A program made the translations under genes and the position numbers. DNA of 64,000 bases from Fragum whitleyi. Its lineage: Eukaryota > Mollusca > Bivalvia > Cardiida > Cardiidae. The DNA is taken from assembly GCA_948146395.1 (NCBI GenBank), contig OX411549.1, positions 23,382,990 to 23,446,989 of the forward strand, in the 5' to 3' direction. Shown one piece after another: positions 41,151 through 52,985 of the stretch (position 1 is its first letter; each line of letters opens with the position of its first letter). Below the pieces are notes generated by a model. The model was not told the DNA's origin and did not search any database. It saw only the letters and a list, made by a program, of their open reading frames with translations.

Positions 41151-41187
41151 TTTTATAAATTACGTCATCAGTCATGTTCTACGTCAT
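41151..41187 (-). promoter_or_regulatory. TATA box and paired CRE-like sites upstream of the candidate small gene
   Basis: On the minus strand two ATGACGTA octamers (41187-41180 and 41168-41161), half-sites of CREB/ATF/bZIP binding, are followed within one helical turn by ATTTATAAAA (41160-41151). The candidate ATG is 74 bases further on. The spacing is that of a TATA-driven promoter; the functional role is inferred. Confidence 0.4.
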
Positions 41188-41739
41188 CGATATGGTCGCG
41201 ATTTGATTTTAAAATCATATGAGAATCGAGTGAAATATTTTTTTATCAGAAATAGACACTCAAATTCAAAAAAAAAAATGTTAGAAAGGACTGTTTTAGA
41301 CCTAATAGCTGCAAAAAGAAGATATGGCAGGCCACGAGACCAAGTGACATGATAAAGCTGTCATGTGATCAAGTGACCTGATATCAACAAGTTTATTTTC
41401 CCTTTTATCAGGCAATATTCATAGCTAGTGACAGGATAAAAATCATTACACCCCTAAAACTTTGTTTTAGAGGTATATCAGAGTCAGCTTGTTGTACAGT
41501 TTGTCTGCCCATATGTAGCTTTTCTGTGTCCACTCAATTTCTCATTAACCAATAGGCCAATTTTTGTTCAAACTTCACAGGTATGACCAGTACTAAGCAG
41601 ATATGTGCATATTGTATGTTGAGTACAGTCCATTAGCATTCGTGAGTAATGACCCTATGGAAATCAAGAGGTGCATAAGTGCCTAATTGCTACTCAGGCC
41701 TGAATCTCGTGATAATGATTCACACAGAACTATTAGACT
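41188..41739. other. No gene recognised
   Basis: Contains TTTATCAGGCA at ~41395-41405, also at ~40560, as a direct repeat around the candidate small gene, and a small palindrome CTAAAACTTTGTTTTAG at 41455-41471. No other structure seen. Confidence 0.35.
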
Positions 41740-42475
41740 TTTTAGCTCACCTGAGCATAATGTGTTCAAGGTGAGCGTTTGTGATCATTGAATGTCTGTC
41801 ATCTATTGTCTGATGTCAATGATTGAAATGTTCACACTCTAGAGGCCACAAATATGGCCCATTCTTCATGAATTGATCAGAATGTTTTTTCTGGTCACAA
41901 GGATGAACCCAATTGAAACTGGGAAGGATCTATGCAATGTTACTGGAAAAGGAGCCTTAATGAATATTTTCTTGTTTGTACTCTAGAGGCCATAAGTATG
42001 CCCCAACTTTTATGAAACTTGGTCACAAGGATAAAGGATAATCCTATTGAAAATGGGATGGATCTATCTGATATCACAGGAAAAGGAGCCTTTATGACAA
42101 TTTTCTTGTTTGAACTCAGATTCACAAGTAGAGCCCAATCTTCATTGAACATGGTCAGAATGTTTGTCTGGTCTTGAGGATAAACTCAACTGAAAATGGG
42201 AAGAATCTATTTGAAAAGAAGGTAAAGTTCAAATGGCAGTATTTTTGTTTACTCTCTCCCATTATGGTCTAATGTTCATAAAAGTTGGTCTGCTTACAAG
42301 GATTAACACAACTGTAAATTGTATCATCCCATTCAATCAATCATAACACTACAATAATGATTTAAGCTAATTTGGCCTCTATTATGGTCATTGAACAATC
42401 ATTATAGACACTTCAATTTGCTAAGAAAGGAGTCAAGGAGACCAAGGTGGACAATAATTCTCATCTTGTTTTACA
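41740..42475. repeat. Degenerate tandem-unit repeat (AGCTCACCTGAGCA type)
   Basis: Starts TTAGCTCACCTGAGCA; diverged units with AAAAGGAGCCTTNATGA and GAACTTGGTCACAAGGAT; ends TCATCTTGTTTTACAAAACA. The start is the inverse of the right end of the element at 44985-46223. Confidence 0.5.
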
Positions 42476-42504
42476 AAACAAGAGGTACCACACTTACAAT
42501 ATCA

Positions 42505-42575
42505 AGGGTCAGCCAAATACTATTGTAAGTGCCTATATATTTATAGGCATTTACAATAGTATTGCACTGACCCAT
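42505..42575. mobile_element. 70-bp hairpin element, variant subfamily, copy 5
   Basis: Arms ATACTATTGTAAGTGCCTAT and its inverse with ends GGGTCAGC / TGACCCAT. Differs from the main type at several arm positions, with matching changes in both arms. Confidence 0.75.
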
Positions 42576-43449
42576 CGTTATACTGTTCATTATTAAAAAT
42601 CCATTCCTGGAACATTCATGAGACAACTTTGTGCCTGTTTGTCATCAAAGACACAAGTTTTATGTGTCTCATACTTATATAAATTTGGAATTACCTCCCA
42701 TTTAGAGCAGAGTCATTCAACAGATGGAATTTGACCTTGGAAATAAAGGTTTGCAAAAACATGCTTAAGGTGGTAATAGACAACCACCTTTCAACTCTAA
42801 AAGCCGGAAGTGTGTTTTTTTGTTCATTGTATGTCTCTTTTTGCGCATTAATCTGTTTTCATAAGATCCTGCTGATGGAAATAATTAAGAATAGTGATAG
42901 TAAAATTTCATAACTAAGCTTCATTTCAACATTTGATATCAATTGAATGACTGGATCATTAAAATTAATAATAAATATATGCTTTAAGTGTCAATTAGGA
43001 GGGATCACTATTAGAATAAAGAAAAAAATCTTATTTGCATGGAATGGTATGCTGAATATTTGACCAATTAAAGCAAAAATAGGGTTTTTAAACATGTGTT
43101 TAAGTATTTTTCTAACTTTTGAAGGCACATTTAGCAAAGGCAATTGTTCAAAGAGAAATTTCCATGGCAACAACGATTGTGTACATGTATAAGGTCTATT
43201 AACATGTATATGTTTTAACGCTATCAGCTGCTACTGAGTTTAAACTGTACCTAAAACAAATATAAACAGTTGACTGAAAAATGGCCATTAACACTCAAGG
43301 GCAGATATCTCTAGCATGAGGAAAGGGGGCAATATGCTAGGAGTATTCATAACAAATTATAAGGAAGGGAAGTAATTAGTGTTTATTTTTATCACTTAAT
43401 AAGCTGCATTGATCTCCCTTGATCTATGTTATACATAATGTACAGAGAT
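42576..43449. other. No gene recognised
   Basis: AT-rich intergenic DNA with no repeat family identified and no convincing exon on either strand. Confidence 0.35.
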
Positions 43450-43640
43450 AGGGGGGGATATTTTGTTTTTCAAATCTAAATATTTCATTCTTCTTATCTT
43501 AAACCCTATGCTGTTTGTACTCATTTGAAATATCTAATCAAGACGAGTCAAATGAGTACTAACAACATAGTTTCATCGGCAAAAAATAATTTTAGACTTG
43601 CACTAGCCGTCTTATCTGGATCTGTATGTACCTATTCAGA
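43450..43640. mobile_element. Palindromic MITE (GGGTACTCATTTGAATTG family)
   Basis: ATAGGGGGGGATATTTTG ... CCGTCTTATCTG outer flanks and inner arms CCCTATGCTGTTTGTACTCA / TGAGTACTAACAACATAG. Confidence 0.6.
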
Positions 43641-43949
43641 TATGCATACACTTATACAATATTTACATCTCTTTGAACAGAGTTATAATATTTAAATAGT
43701 GATACATTCATACTTTCATAAAACAAAGCTGAATGATAGAAAACAAGACTTTCAAGTCTCTTTAGAACTATTTTGTTATGACTTACTTGGTCTTGACCCC
43801 ATTGCACTGAAATACTCAATCACCATTAGCCTGCATACCCTTTACTTTTATTCTTACCAACAGGTGATTGCATTAAGTAGAAAATTCTTGATTTAATTTC
43901 AGGAAGAATTTTAGTAAATGGTCATACATGGAACATTCATGACAAGATT

Positions 43950-44435
43950 CATTAATTAAATTGATTGTAGGAAGATTATTTTTAAAGATTAAATAGTGAA
44001 ATCAAGCCCACACTGCCACACCCATATAAGGGGTGGTCAATGAAAAATTCCTTTAACAATTTAAGTAAAACATCACCAAGGAAACATCTGTGCAAGGTCT
44101 CGTTTAAATTGGCCCAATGGTTTGGGAGGAGATTTTTAAAGATTTGAACCTGAAAAAATGTCATGCCCTGCTACGCCCATATTTGGGGATCAAGCAAAAT
44201 TCCCTGAACAATTTAAGAAGAGGGTCACCCAAGGTACACCCATGCCAAGTTTCATTGAAATTGGCCCAATGGTTCTGGAGGAGAAGATTTTTAAAGTGAA
44301 AACATGCCACGCCCATATTTGGGGTCAATCAAAATTTCTTTAACAATTTAAGAAAAGGGTCACCAAAGGATAATTTCTACTAAGTTGCGTTAAATCCACC
44401 CATGGGTTTGGAAGGAGAAGATGTTTAAAGAAACA
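43950..44435. repeat. Degenerate tandem-unit repeat (GGCCCAATGGTTTGGGAGG)
   Basis: Three to four units of ~140 bp containing CACGCCCATATTTGGGG, AACAATTTAAG and GGCCCAATGGTTYKGGAGG. Confidence 0.55.
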
Positions 44436-46577
44436 AGAGCAACTCTGGGCGTGGCATTATATGCCCGAAGCTCAGAAATAAATGGGTAATGTTTTGAACT
44501 TTTTATTGATCCTTAGGATGTATTTTCTAGCAAACGCTATAGTATATTGTATTTATTATGATGGTAGTGTTTGTTGATGTCCTGTTCTTTTCTAAAAGTC
44601 TCTTGCAAGTATCTGATAAAACAAAATTCACCGAGTGCTAAAATATTATCGAAGTGTTGCATGTACCTGAGTACTACTAAAATATTCACAAATTCAATCA
44701 GATTGAGATAATGTAATCAAACACCCTAGCTATGAGTTCTACATACATGTGAAGTTTCAACATCGTAGTCCTTGTATTTTGAAATTAATAGACCAGACAT
44801 GAATTTGCAAACTGAATCAAACAAAGGGCAATAACTCAAAGATTATAAATGGTAGAGGTAGGATTATTGCGCTCTGCACATCCTAGCTATGAGATCTATG
44901 CACCTGTGAAGTTTCAAGACCATAGGCCTTATAGTTTCAAAGTTATGGACCGGAAATGAATTTGCTAACTGAATCAAAACAAGAGGACCAAGATGGACCT
45001 AGATTGCTCACCTGAGTCTCTTTGACCCCTGAGACATCACATTAATTGGATAGGCAGATGTCAAAAAGAAGATAATTGCCTTAAATCAATACCATGGAAC
45101 ATTTTCAGCATAGAGCAAGACAGATATGCCTTTTTGCTCTTTGATTCTATGTAAAAAGGAATGCACCCGGGTGGCCCCCAAGTGTGACCCCAGGGTCTTG
45201 ATATGAACAAACTTGGAAGAGGTCCATAAGATGATGCTACATACTAAATATGAAAGCTGTCAGCCTTCTGGTTTCATAGAAGAAGATTTTTGAAGGTTTT
45301 CCTTTTTTCACCTATCGTGCTCAGATGAGCTGAATGGGATGCGCCCGGGTGGAGCCCAAATATGACCCAAGGGTCTTGATATGAACAAACTTGGTAGGGG
45401 CCCACTAGATGATGCTACATACCAAAAATGAAAGCAGTGTGCCCTCTGGTTTCGATTAAAGAAGATTTTAAAAGATTTTCGCCCTTGATTCTATGTAAAA
45501 AGGGTTGTGCCCGGGTGGAGCCCAAATATGACCCCAGGGTCTTGATATGAACAAACTTGGTAGAGGTCCACTAGATGATGCTACATACCAAATATGAAAG
45601 CTGTCTGCCTTCTTGTTTCATAGAAGAATATTTTTGAAGATTTTCATTTTTTTACCCTTTGTGCTAATAAGAGATAAAGGGATGCACCCATGCAAAGCCC
45701 AAATATTTCCCTAGGGTCTAGATATGAACAAACTTGGTAGAGGCCTACTAGGTGATGCTAGATATCAAATATGAAAGCTGTCTGCCATCTGGTTTCAGAG
45801 AAAAGGATTTTTAAAGATTTTTGCTCTTTGATTCTTTGCTAAAAAGGTTGCGCCTGGGCAAAGCCCAAATATGACCCCAGGGTCTTGATATGAATAAACT
45901 TGGTAGAGGTCCACTAGATGATGCTACATACCAAATATGAAAGCTGTCTGCCTTCTGGTTTCAGTGAAGAGGATTTTTAAAGAATTTCATATTTTCATAT
46001 TAAGAGTAAAGGGAAAGTTAAGTGTGGATTTCAATTATTTGAACAACTTTGGTAGAGCTTGACCCAAGGAACATCCCTGCCAAGTTTCATTAAGATTGGC
46101 CTACTGGTTTAGGAGGAGAAGATGTATAAAGAAATTGTGGACGACGCACGACTGACGACGGACGACGGACATTCTACGATCACAATAGCTCACCTTGAGC
46201 ACTTTGTGCTCAGGTGAGCTAAAAAGGGCAATAACTCAAAAATTACAAATGGTATAGTTAAGGTTCTTGCACTCTGCACACCCTAGCTATGAGATCTATA
46301 CACCTGTGAAGTTTCAAGACCAAAGGCCTTATATTTTCAAAGTTATGGACCGAACATGAATTTGCTAATTGAATCAATCAAAGGGCAATAACTCCAAAAT
46401 TACAAATGGTAAGGTTGTCGTTCTTCCGCTCTGCACACCCTAGCTATGAGATCTATACACCTGTGAAGTTTAAAGACCATATGCCTTATAGTTTGAAAGT
46501 TATGGACCGGACACGAATTTGCTAACAGACAGACAGACGCTGCAGACAATAAATAATACGACCCTTCGGGCGTATAA
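44436..46577. mobile_element. Pearl-like element (GGGCAATAACTC units), interrupted by a nested element
   Basis: Begins ACAAGAGCAACTCTGGGCGT and ends ACCCTTCGGGCGTATAAA. Units carry AAGGGCAATAACTCAAA and GAGATCTATACACCTGTG with a 157-base spacing (46226 to 46383). 44985-46223 is a separate element within it. A fragment of the GCCAGTGGAGCTAA family end follows at ~46590-46663. Confidence 0.65.
44985..46223. mobile_element. Nested pearl-like element with 166-178-bp units
   Basis: GGGTCTTGATATGAACAAAC-type words recur at 45193, 45371, 45537, 45714 and 45880. Left AAGAGGACCAAGATGG, right ATAGCTCACCTTGAGCAC and its inverse CTCAGGTGAGCT after an ACGACGGACG stretch (~46141-46170). The flanking host repeat (GAATCAAA / AAAGGGCAATAAC) resumes immediately after. 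Confidence 0.65.
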
Positions 46578-46663
46578 AAATTTACGCACGGACAGAAGGA
46601 CAGATGCCCAACGGACACTCCGCCATGACAATAATTTGCTGGCCTTCAGCCAGTGGAGCTAAA

Positions 46664-47688
46664 AAACTGTAGTTGCAACATTTTGGTAACCCATTGACTT
46701 GGAGACTTTGAATTAAAGTTGTGTGCTGGCACAAAATATCAGCTGGATACCAAGGGCTGATGGCAAACCTGCCCATTGTTGGACTCGATGCAGTAAATCC
46801 TTTTACATAGATAATCAAAGTACTGAAAGTACTGATAAGTTGGAATGCGTTCAAGAGACGGTGAACTCAAGCTACTAACGAAGCTGACATCTCCCGCCCA
46901 CCACAGGTGATCACAAAATACGTCTCGACTTTGACGGGCGTATATAAATTGCTTCTACGTTTAGCTAGCAGAAAGCAAAATGTCAATGGACTGACTGAAA
47001 GACAGACATGGTGAAATCAATACATACTCCTCTAATTCTGCGTTTGGGGTATGATGGTGCTCTTAAACGTGTTCATATGCAAATATGGGAAGAAAACAAG
47101 TTGAATTAGTAGGTTTGTTTCAAATGGCAAATTCTCTTCGCGATGGGATGCAATACTTGGCAAAGATATTCATAATTCCATTAAAGAAATGGTTACCAGG
47201 ATTTTGTTGGATGAACAGTGGGTTTTGACAATGAAACATTCGTGTAGATAACTTCAATATGACGGGGAAAAAACGACAAGATGTTGAAAAAATATTTAAT
47301 AACTTTAAAAGTGTATCATCACTTTAACAAAAACTAAAGATTTTCATTTCGTTACTGTAGATAGAAATATACAATATTACAATTTGCCAAAAGTTTTTTC
47401 ATCAAATAATGCTGAGCAATCTAACACTTTTTTAGCCACCAAAAACACATCTTTCATGTGCTTTATAACAGGGTTTAACACTTAAAGGAGTCTAGGAAAG
47501 CCAAAAGAATTATTTTCCAGACAGGACTGTACTTTGCAATACAGTGGTACAATGGTGCCTTTGATTATGTGAGAATATTTTGAAAACAAATGTAAAGCTG
47601 AGTTTTCTTTTTTGATGTTTCAGTCAAAATGTTGTTCACGTTTTTTGCAGGTATGTTTTTACATATTACTATTTAAAAAAACATATTA
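46664..47688. other. No gene recognised; element fragments
   Basis: Contains ATCACAAAATACGTCTCGAC at ~46912, like the left end of the 161-bp-unit family, and a fragment of the CAGGGTTTGACACTAA MITE at ~47470. No supported exon. Confidence 0.35.
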
Positions 47689-47760
47689 ATGGCTCATTGC
47701 GAAACAGTTGTAACTTCTTATATGCCTGTAGGAAGTAACAACTGTTTTACGTTGAGCCAT
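47689..47760. mobile_element. 70-bp hairpin element, copy 6
   Basis: ATGGCTCATTGCG...AACAGTTGTAACTTCTTATA with matching inverse arm (GGAAGTAACAACTGTT) and GAGCCAT end. Confidence 0.78.
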
Positions 47761-48034
47761 CAATATCATTTTGGTAAGTATTGTCGAAAAGAAGTCGCTG
47801 TTTGTTATAAAGAAGAAGTTTCTTCTTGTCCTCATCTGTACCTAAGTATTTAAGTATTCCTACTTTAGCTTGGGCTCTTTGTGTTCAAAGTTTTCACAGA
47901 AGTAAGAGTCAAACCATTGTGAAATAAAATTGTAGAGCAAAGGAAATCATTTTTTCTTTATAAATTCAACATGTAAAGCGGCTTTAGCAGGTGATTAGCT
48001 TCACATGCCTTATATCTGTTTTATTTTCATGTTT

Positions 48035-48330
48035 TAGGTTCTGAGAAAATGATTTTGAGATTGTCCACTATGTAACATACAGAGAAATGGCCTCCGCCTA
48101 TAAAAGACATATTTTTCATCTATCACAATATTTTTTTATAATATGATAAAGGTGCACCAAAGGATTACTCAAGTCGATACCCGTCTTTAAGGTTTCGGAG
48201 AAAATGATTAGGTTACCACTATATAACATATAGAGACATAACCTGTGTCTTTAAAAGACATATTTTTCATCTAATAACAACATATATTGTAGTCTGATAA
48301 AAGATTACCCAAGTATCCCGAGAAAATATA
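48035..48330. repeat. Fragment of the 165-bp tandem-unit family
   Basis: One and a half units with AACATACAGAGAAATGGCCT and AAAAGACATATTTTTCATCT; no element ends. Confidence 0.55.
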
Positions 48331-49803
48331 GTAAATTATGTAGTAAACCAAGAAAATATATTGGTGCACACTTTAAATCAATGCACACGCAGATGATATG
48401 ATTACCATGCGCGAATCGAGGAGAAAAGAGAATAATTGTTCATGAATATTGTAGGTATTCCGGTGGGAGTAGAACAAACTGGACCTGAAGGCAAAACGCG
48501 TGAGGTTGGAAAACTCGTTCAGATAGTTGATAAATACAAAGACTGTAGTTAACTTGTGATAATCTTCAATGATATTTAAAGGAATGCGCATGTGCGTATT
48601 TTGCACAAGTAAATAAATGTCTAAGCAATTTAAAAGAAAATGGACAAAAGCAGAAAGAGAAGATAAATGTTTGCCTACCTTCATCGATCCTTGCTGCGTC
48701 AACCATCATGAAAATTATCATGCTATGTGAAAAAGGGGCCCCGTTTTTTGTTAAACAGAACAGATTAGAAGAACATATTCTTTATTTTCATCCAAGTACA
48801 ATGGCGATACAATATGGACAATATACATTAATAATGTTATTTGTAATTATTTAAGTCCTTTCGGTAAAACCAATAGATGAATGATTGGATTTGGGGAATT
48901 TAAGACTATTATACAGTTGTAGTTACTCTGTCAAGTACTTTGAAAAATCAGTGACAAGAAAAAATGCCGATGGGGACTTAAAACATCGCAGCTTCAGGGT
49001 AAGTATGGTTAAGTATGGTTTTGTTATGACGTTTCAGTCTGCATTCGAATTAATAAATTGAAATTAAATCTATTGTGTTGGGATAATTATTTATTTTCTT
49101 TAATTGTTTGAGTTCAAAATAACAACGACATGCAGATTTTTTTAAAGTAAATCGAACCGAGATGGCTATATCCGCTGTTTTTCCCGTCCTTGTTCGAAAC
49201 GAAAAGTAAGGAATGGGATTTTGGGAATATGATACAAAAATACCCGTAAACGAAACAAAATATTTATATTACACAAGAATGCAACAACAAAGGATGAGAT
49301 ATAAACGAGAGGTGCCCGATTGCTGGGCAGTTGAGAACATTAGTCGTCTGGTAATGGATTAAATTTTAATGAGAATTTGAGCTATTTTTAAGAACATTCC
49401 ATTCGTTTGTAAACTTGACCTTTCGTAAGTCATGAGTACAGGTTTCATTCATAAAAGGGCAAATAAAATCGAACTAGGTCATCACGTGTGCAATGGCCAA
49501 TCAGAAAACGGCTTTCGTTTACACCGGCGTGAGTTCAAGTCGTGTCATAGAGGAGTACACGGGAAAGAGATTTTACGGTGCATAGAAAAGTAAAAAAAAA
49601 AAAGAATATTTGCTGGACCGGGGTTTTAATACAGATAAATAATCGGTAGATGTTGCGCGTTTCTAATGATGGTTTACGGAACAATAAGGTACAAAACATT
49701 TTAACTATTTTGTTGAAGTGTGTAATAATGTCCTTCAGAAAGAGAAACTAGACGTCTTTGAAAAGCTATAACATAATTCTACGATAAAGAGGTTGCGATA
49801 ATA
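48331..49803. other. No gene confirmed; promoter-like GC-richer patch
   Basis: 48771-48800 resembles a minus-strand retroelement 3' end (AATAAAGAATATGTTC on the minus strand followed by TTCTG repeats). Two short ATG-to-donor stretches were seen (plus strand at 49162, minus strand near 48720) but no partner exons. Confidence 0.3.
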
Positions 49804-49900
49804 CCAAATAAGAAAATCACGTGATTGGCTTGTGCTATTGCCACAATCCTGAGAAAACAGATCGCGACATTCCCAAATAAGTAGATCACGTGATTGGCTA
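49804..49900. promoter_or_regulatory. Duplicated E-box plus inverted CCAAT module
   Basis: CCAAATAAGAAAATCACGTG then ATTGGCT (49804-49830), and again CCAAATAAGTAGATCACGTG then ATTGGCT (49873-49899), 69 bases apart. ATCACGTGAT is a palindromic E-box of the USF/MITF/TFEB type and ATTGGCT an inverted CCAAT core. A related TCACGTG with CCAATCAG is at ~49482-49504. No gene start was identified nearby; role is inference. Confidence 0.35.
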
Positions 49901-50569
49901 GGGCTATTATCAATCGAATTGGACTTGACTTGTCACATGATTTCCAAATATGGTAATGCAAACATGTGATACTAGTAAATTAGTACGCAACTATCAATAA
50001 ATATCGTTTAAAAGATAAATTAGCGTGTTAATAATATACATTAAGTGATAGTTGTGTAATTGTACAGCATTGATACTTTCAGGTGTAATTAACTGTATGT
50101 TTATGTCAAGTTGAGATATACAAAATAGGCCGAAGTGTATTCACATCCTGTTCACGTGATATGTGTTATCAAAAAACCCGAAATGAAATTATCTTGTGTT
50201 CATTTTGCGGTTTTGTTAAATCTAAGTTGGAATTGCTCCGCATTCCAACTTAAAAATCTGGCAATTAAAGACCCAGCAATGGTTATTCCTTGATTTGCTT
50301 TTAATTCTTTCAACCAGAATAACACTTGCACACCCACAATCAATGAAATACTTTGGGAAAATATGATGGAAAATAAATAAATTGCTTGTATAACAAGAAG
50401 TTTTCCATTTTCACAATGATTTCTATCCACAAACAGACTTTTAAAATACCAGCAATATGATTGAGTAGTTAGCAACATGTACCCATTGTGACCAGTCTTA
50501 AGGTAATGGACCCGTAATCGATTGAAAAGCATGAATTTTAACAGTGTTTACCCAGAATATTCCTACTTT

Positions 50570-50780
50570 GGCTGGAGGTATAGACAAAGATCAGCCTGCA
50601 CATAATGTGCTGTCAGATCTTGGTCTATACCACCTGACTTTTCTTTTATATGCAGAAAAGTTTGGATTCTTTTTTTTTAAATAAATGATGTCTCAAAATT
50701 TGTGCATATCAGTGCTTTCAGTACTTTGCCTTTGTGACAATCTTGCCAAGGTTTTTATTCAGCATGACAAGGGTTAAGAT
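50570..50780. repeat. Dispersed repeat (GGTATAGACAAAGATCAGCC)
   Basis: Inverted pair GGTATAGACAAAGATCAGCC / GATCTTGGTCTATACCAC, ending TTCAGCATGACAAGGGTTAA; shares the tail with 15180-15248 and 19563-19637. 49901-50569 otherwise shows only a TAAGGTAATGGACCCGTAAT fragment (~50499-50518). Confidence 0.5.
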
Positions 50781-50865
50781 TGTTTAAGATCATGAGTTCT
50801 GAAATGTTGCAAATTTATTGAGGTTATACTACATTAAAAAGAGTAGTCTGGTAAACAGTTTGACC

Positions 50866-50931
50866 TGTCAGCGCAATAATATTGTAAGTGCCTATATATG
50901 TATAGGCACTTACAATAGTATTGAGCTGACC
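50866..50931. mobile_element. 70-bp hairpin element, variant subfamily, copy 7
   Basis: ATTGTAAGTGCCTATATA and inverse TATAGGCACTTACAAT, ends GTCAGC / GCTGAC. Same subfamily as 42505-42575. Confidence 0.75.
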
Positions 50932-51474
50932 ACTTGAGTTGTGCAGAGCAACATCGAGCTCTAATATTTATGTGGCAATATACAACATGTAAAGCATCCT
51001 TGGATAAACTTGTTTATTATAAAGATAACAATAACAACAACATAAGATCTCTGTTTAACAATGAAGAGAGTATATGGATACATTTATATAACAACATGGG
51101 ATAAAAACAAAATATTTCATTTCTATTATGAACACCTCAAAGATCAGACTACTTACATACAATCTATCAATCTCATCATTGTCTGTCATACCTTCCATGT
51201 AGACAAAGATCATAAAACTAAAAACAAATCCGATCAAAATGATTGATTAATCAATCTGATCATTATTTATCCTTAATACATTGGCAAGGACTATAACACC
51301 GAATATAAGTGGCTCTAAAAGGGATAATTTTTTAAGTTCACTGGTAGGATAAAATACAAGAAATCTGTGTTAACTTTGTTTCAGCTTATTTTGCATGCAT
51401 GAAGAATTTCTTTTATCACAAGGAGGTTTTGAAATTTCAACTTACACTGTTTATTTAGCACACAGTGTATATTG

Positions 51475-51546
51475 ATGGCTCGGCATGAAACACTTGTAAC
51501 TGCCTAAAAATATATAGGCAGTTACAACTGATTTTTACTGAGCCAT
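51475..51546. mobile_element. 70-bp hairpin element, copy 8
   Basis: ATGGCTCGGC...AACACTTGTAACTGCCTA and inverse ending TGAGCCAT. Confidence 0.78.
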
Positions 51547-51855
51547 TAAATTCTAGGACCTAAAGCAAAACTGTTGTAAGTGCCCTTATTCTTAAGACTT
51601 TGTAGTTTTACATACATCTCAAGATATGATTAATGATTGAATAATTTCCCGATTTCTTCACAAATTAAATATATTTTAGAAGTAATAAAATGAGTTCTAC
51701 ATCAATGGTTTACCCTTTTTTGAAAAGGATCCACATTCTTTATTAAAATCACTAAACAAACTAGATCTGTCTCAAAGTGAACAAATACCTTACCCTCAAT
51801 CCCCCACAAGCCCTTTGTCCCAGTAAATAAATTGCTTTAAACAAAGTTCAATTCA

Positions 51856-51927
51856 ATGTCTCTACACGAAACAGCTGTAACTCACTATATGTTTATAGGC
51901 AGTTACAACGGTTTTGCAATAATCCAT
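51856..51927. mobile_element. 70-bp hairpin element, copy 9, degraded
   Basis: AACAGCTGTAACTCACTATA versus TATAGGCAGTTACAACGGTT; several unpaired changes, so an older copy. Confidence 0.65.
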
Positions 51928-52347
51928 CGAATTGTGACCTTAACCTTTGTATACTAAATCCATAAGGCACCTCCTTGGGTCATGATAAAAAAATTGTTTA
52001 AAGTTCCATGACTCTGTGTCACTTTGTTCTTGAGTTAGGGTCCAGAAACGAAAAAGGTCTAAAGACAGAAAGATGGACAGACAGACAGGGTGAAACAAAT
52101 ATAAAGACCCTACATTAAATCAAAGATATTAATGTGCTTAAGTAACTGATACATGGATTATTAAGATTAATCATGGAGAAAATAAAAACATGAACTTAGT
52201 GTAAATCCAGAATACCAAATGTCTTCTCATTAATAGTATCGTGTTTCACAAGGTGTAAAAAATTACATGCAAGTCAAAATATTAATTTAATATTGGAATC
52301 ACTTTTCAATTTGCTAAATGATTACAAAGATGAGACTGCACATTTCG

Positions 52348-52419
52348 ATGGTTCAGCCCAAAACAGTTGTAACTGCGTATATGTTTACAGGCAGTTACAA
52401 CTGTTTCACACTGAGCCAT
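52348..52419. mobile_element. 70-bp hairpin element, copy 10
   Basis: ATGGTTCAGCCCAAAACAG...GTAACTGCGTATA and inverse ending ACTGAGCCAT. Confidence 0.78.
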
Positions 52420-52764
52420 ACGATTTGTGCACTCAAACTTTTGTCTTTGTTGTCTGTTTAGCTCCGAACACAGCAAGAATACATCGTAAACAGCATGTGA
52501 AGATTAATTTTCGCCTGGTAATGTGTAAGAATAAAGGTTTCAAAAAACACTGATCATTGATGTTTGGTGACAGTTAAATTATCCCATTATCTTTACATTT
52601 AATCTAGCAATTTTAAAGCTATGTTTTAAAGTAAATACATTAAATATTTTGGATAAGAAAATGAATATTTCTTTACCCTTTCCATTTAAGAAAATCTTAA
52701 TGTTTTACAAAAAACACTGATTGATTTAAGAGATGAAGAGAGTATTTGATGATTTTGTTGATGG

Positions 52765-52985
52765 ATAAAACTAAAAACCTTATCACACTGAATGATTATG
52801 CCAACGGATTCATACATGAGTGTGATTAGGTTTTTAGTCTCATACCTCGATGAAATCAACAAATCTTATCTTCATATCTAATAATTCAAAATCATGAAGC
52901 AAAAATCAAAATAATTAATTTCATTGAATAATGAAAACAATTTTTCAGCTAATCAGAATGCATAGATTTAAATGGAAACAGCTAA
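52765..52985. repeat. Dispersed repeat shared with 3709-3990
   Basis: AAAAACCTTATCACACTGAA / GTGTGATTAGGTTTTTAGTC inverted pair and the AATTTTTCAGCTAATCAGAA tail. Confidence 0.5.

Noticed and set aside
48650..48725. Possible minus-strand first exon ending at a GTAGGC donor
   Set aside because: Short, no partner exon, no recognised motif, adjacent to repeat-derived sequence.
49162..49220. Possible first exon on the plus strand (ATG in good context, then a GTAAGG donor)
   Set aside because: Only 15 codons, no phase-compatible downstream exon or recognised protein; insufficient support.
49779..49961. Minus-strand frame with repeated ANHVIYLFG-like peptide
   Set aside because: The peptide repeat is a by-product of the 69-base duplicated E-box/CCAAT module; no other coding evidence.
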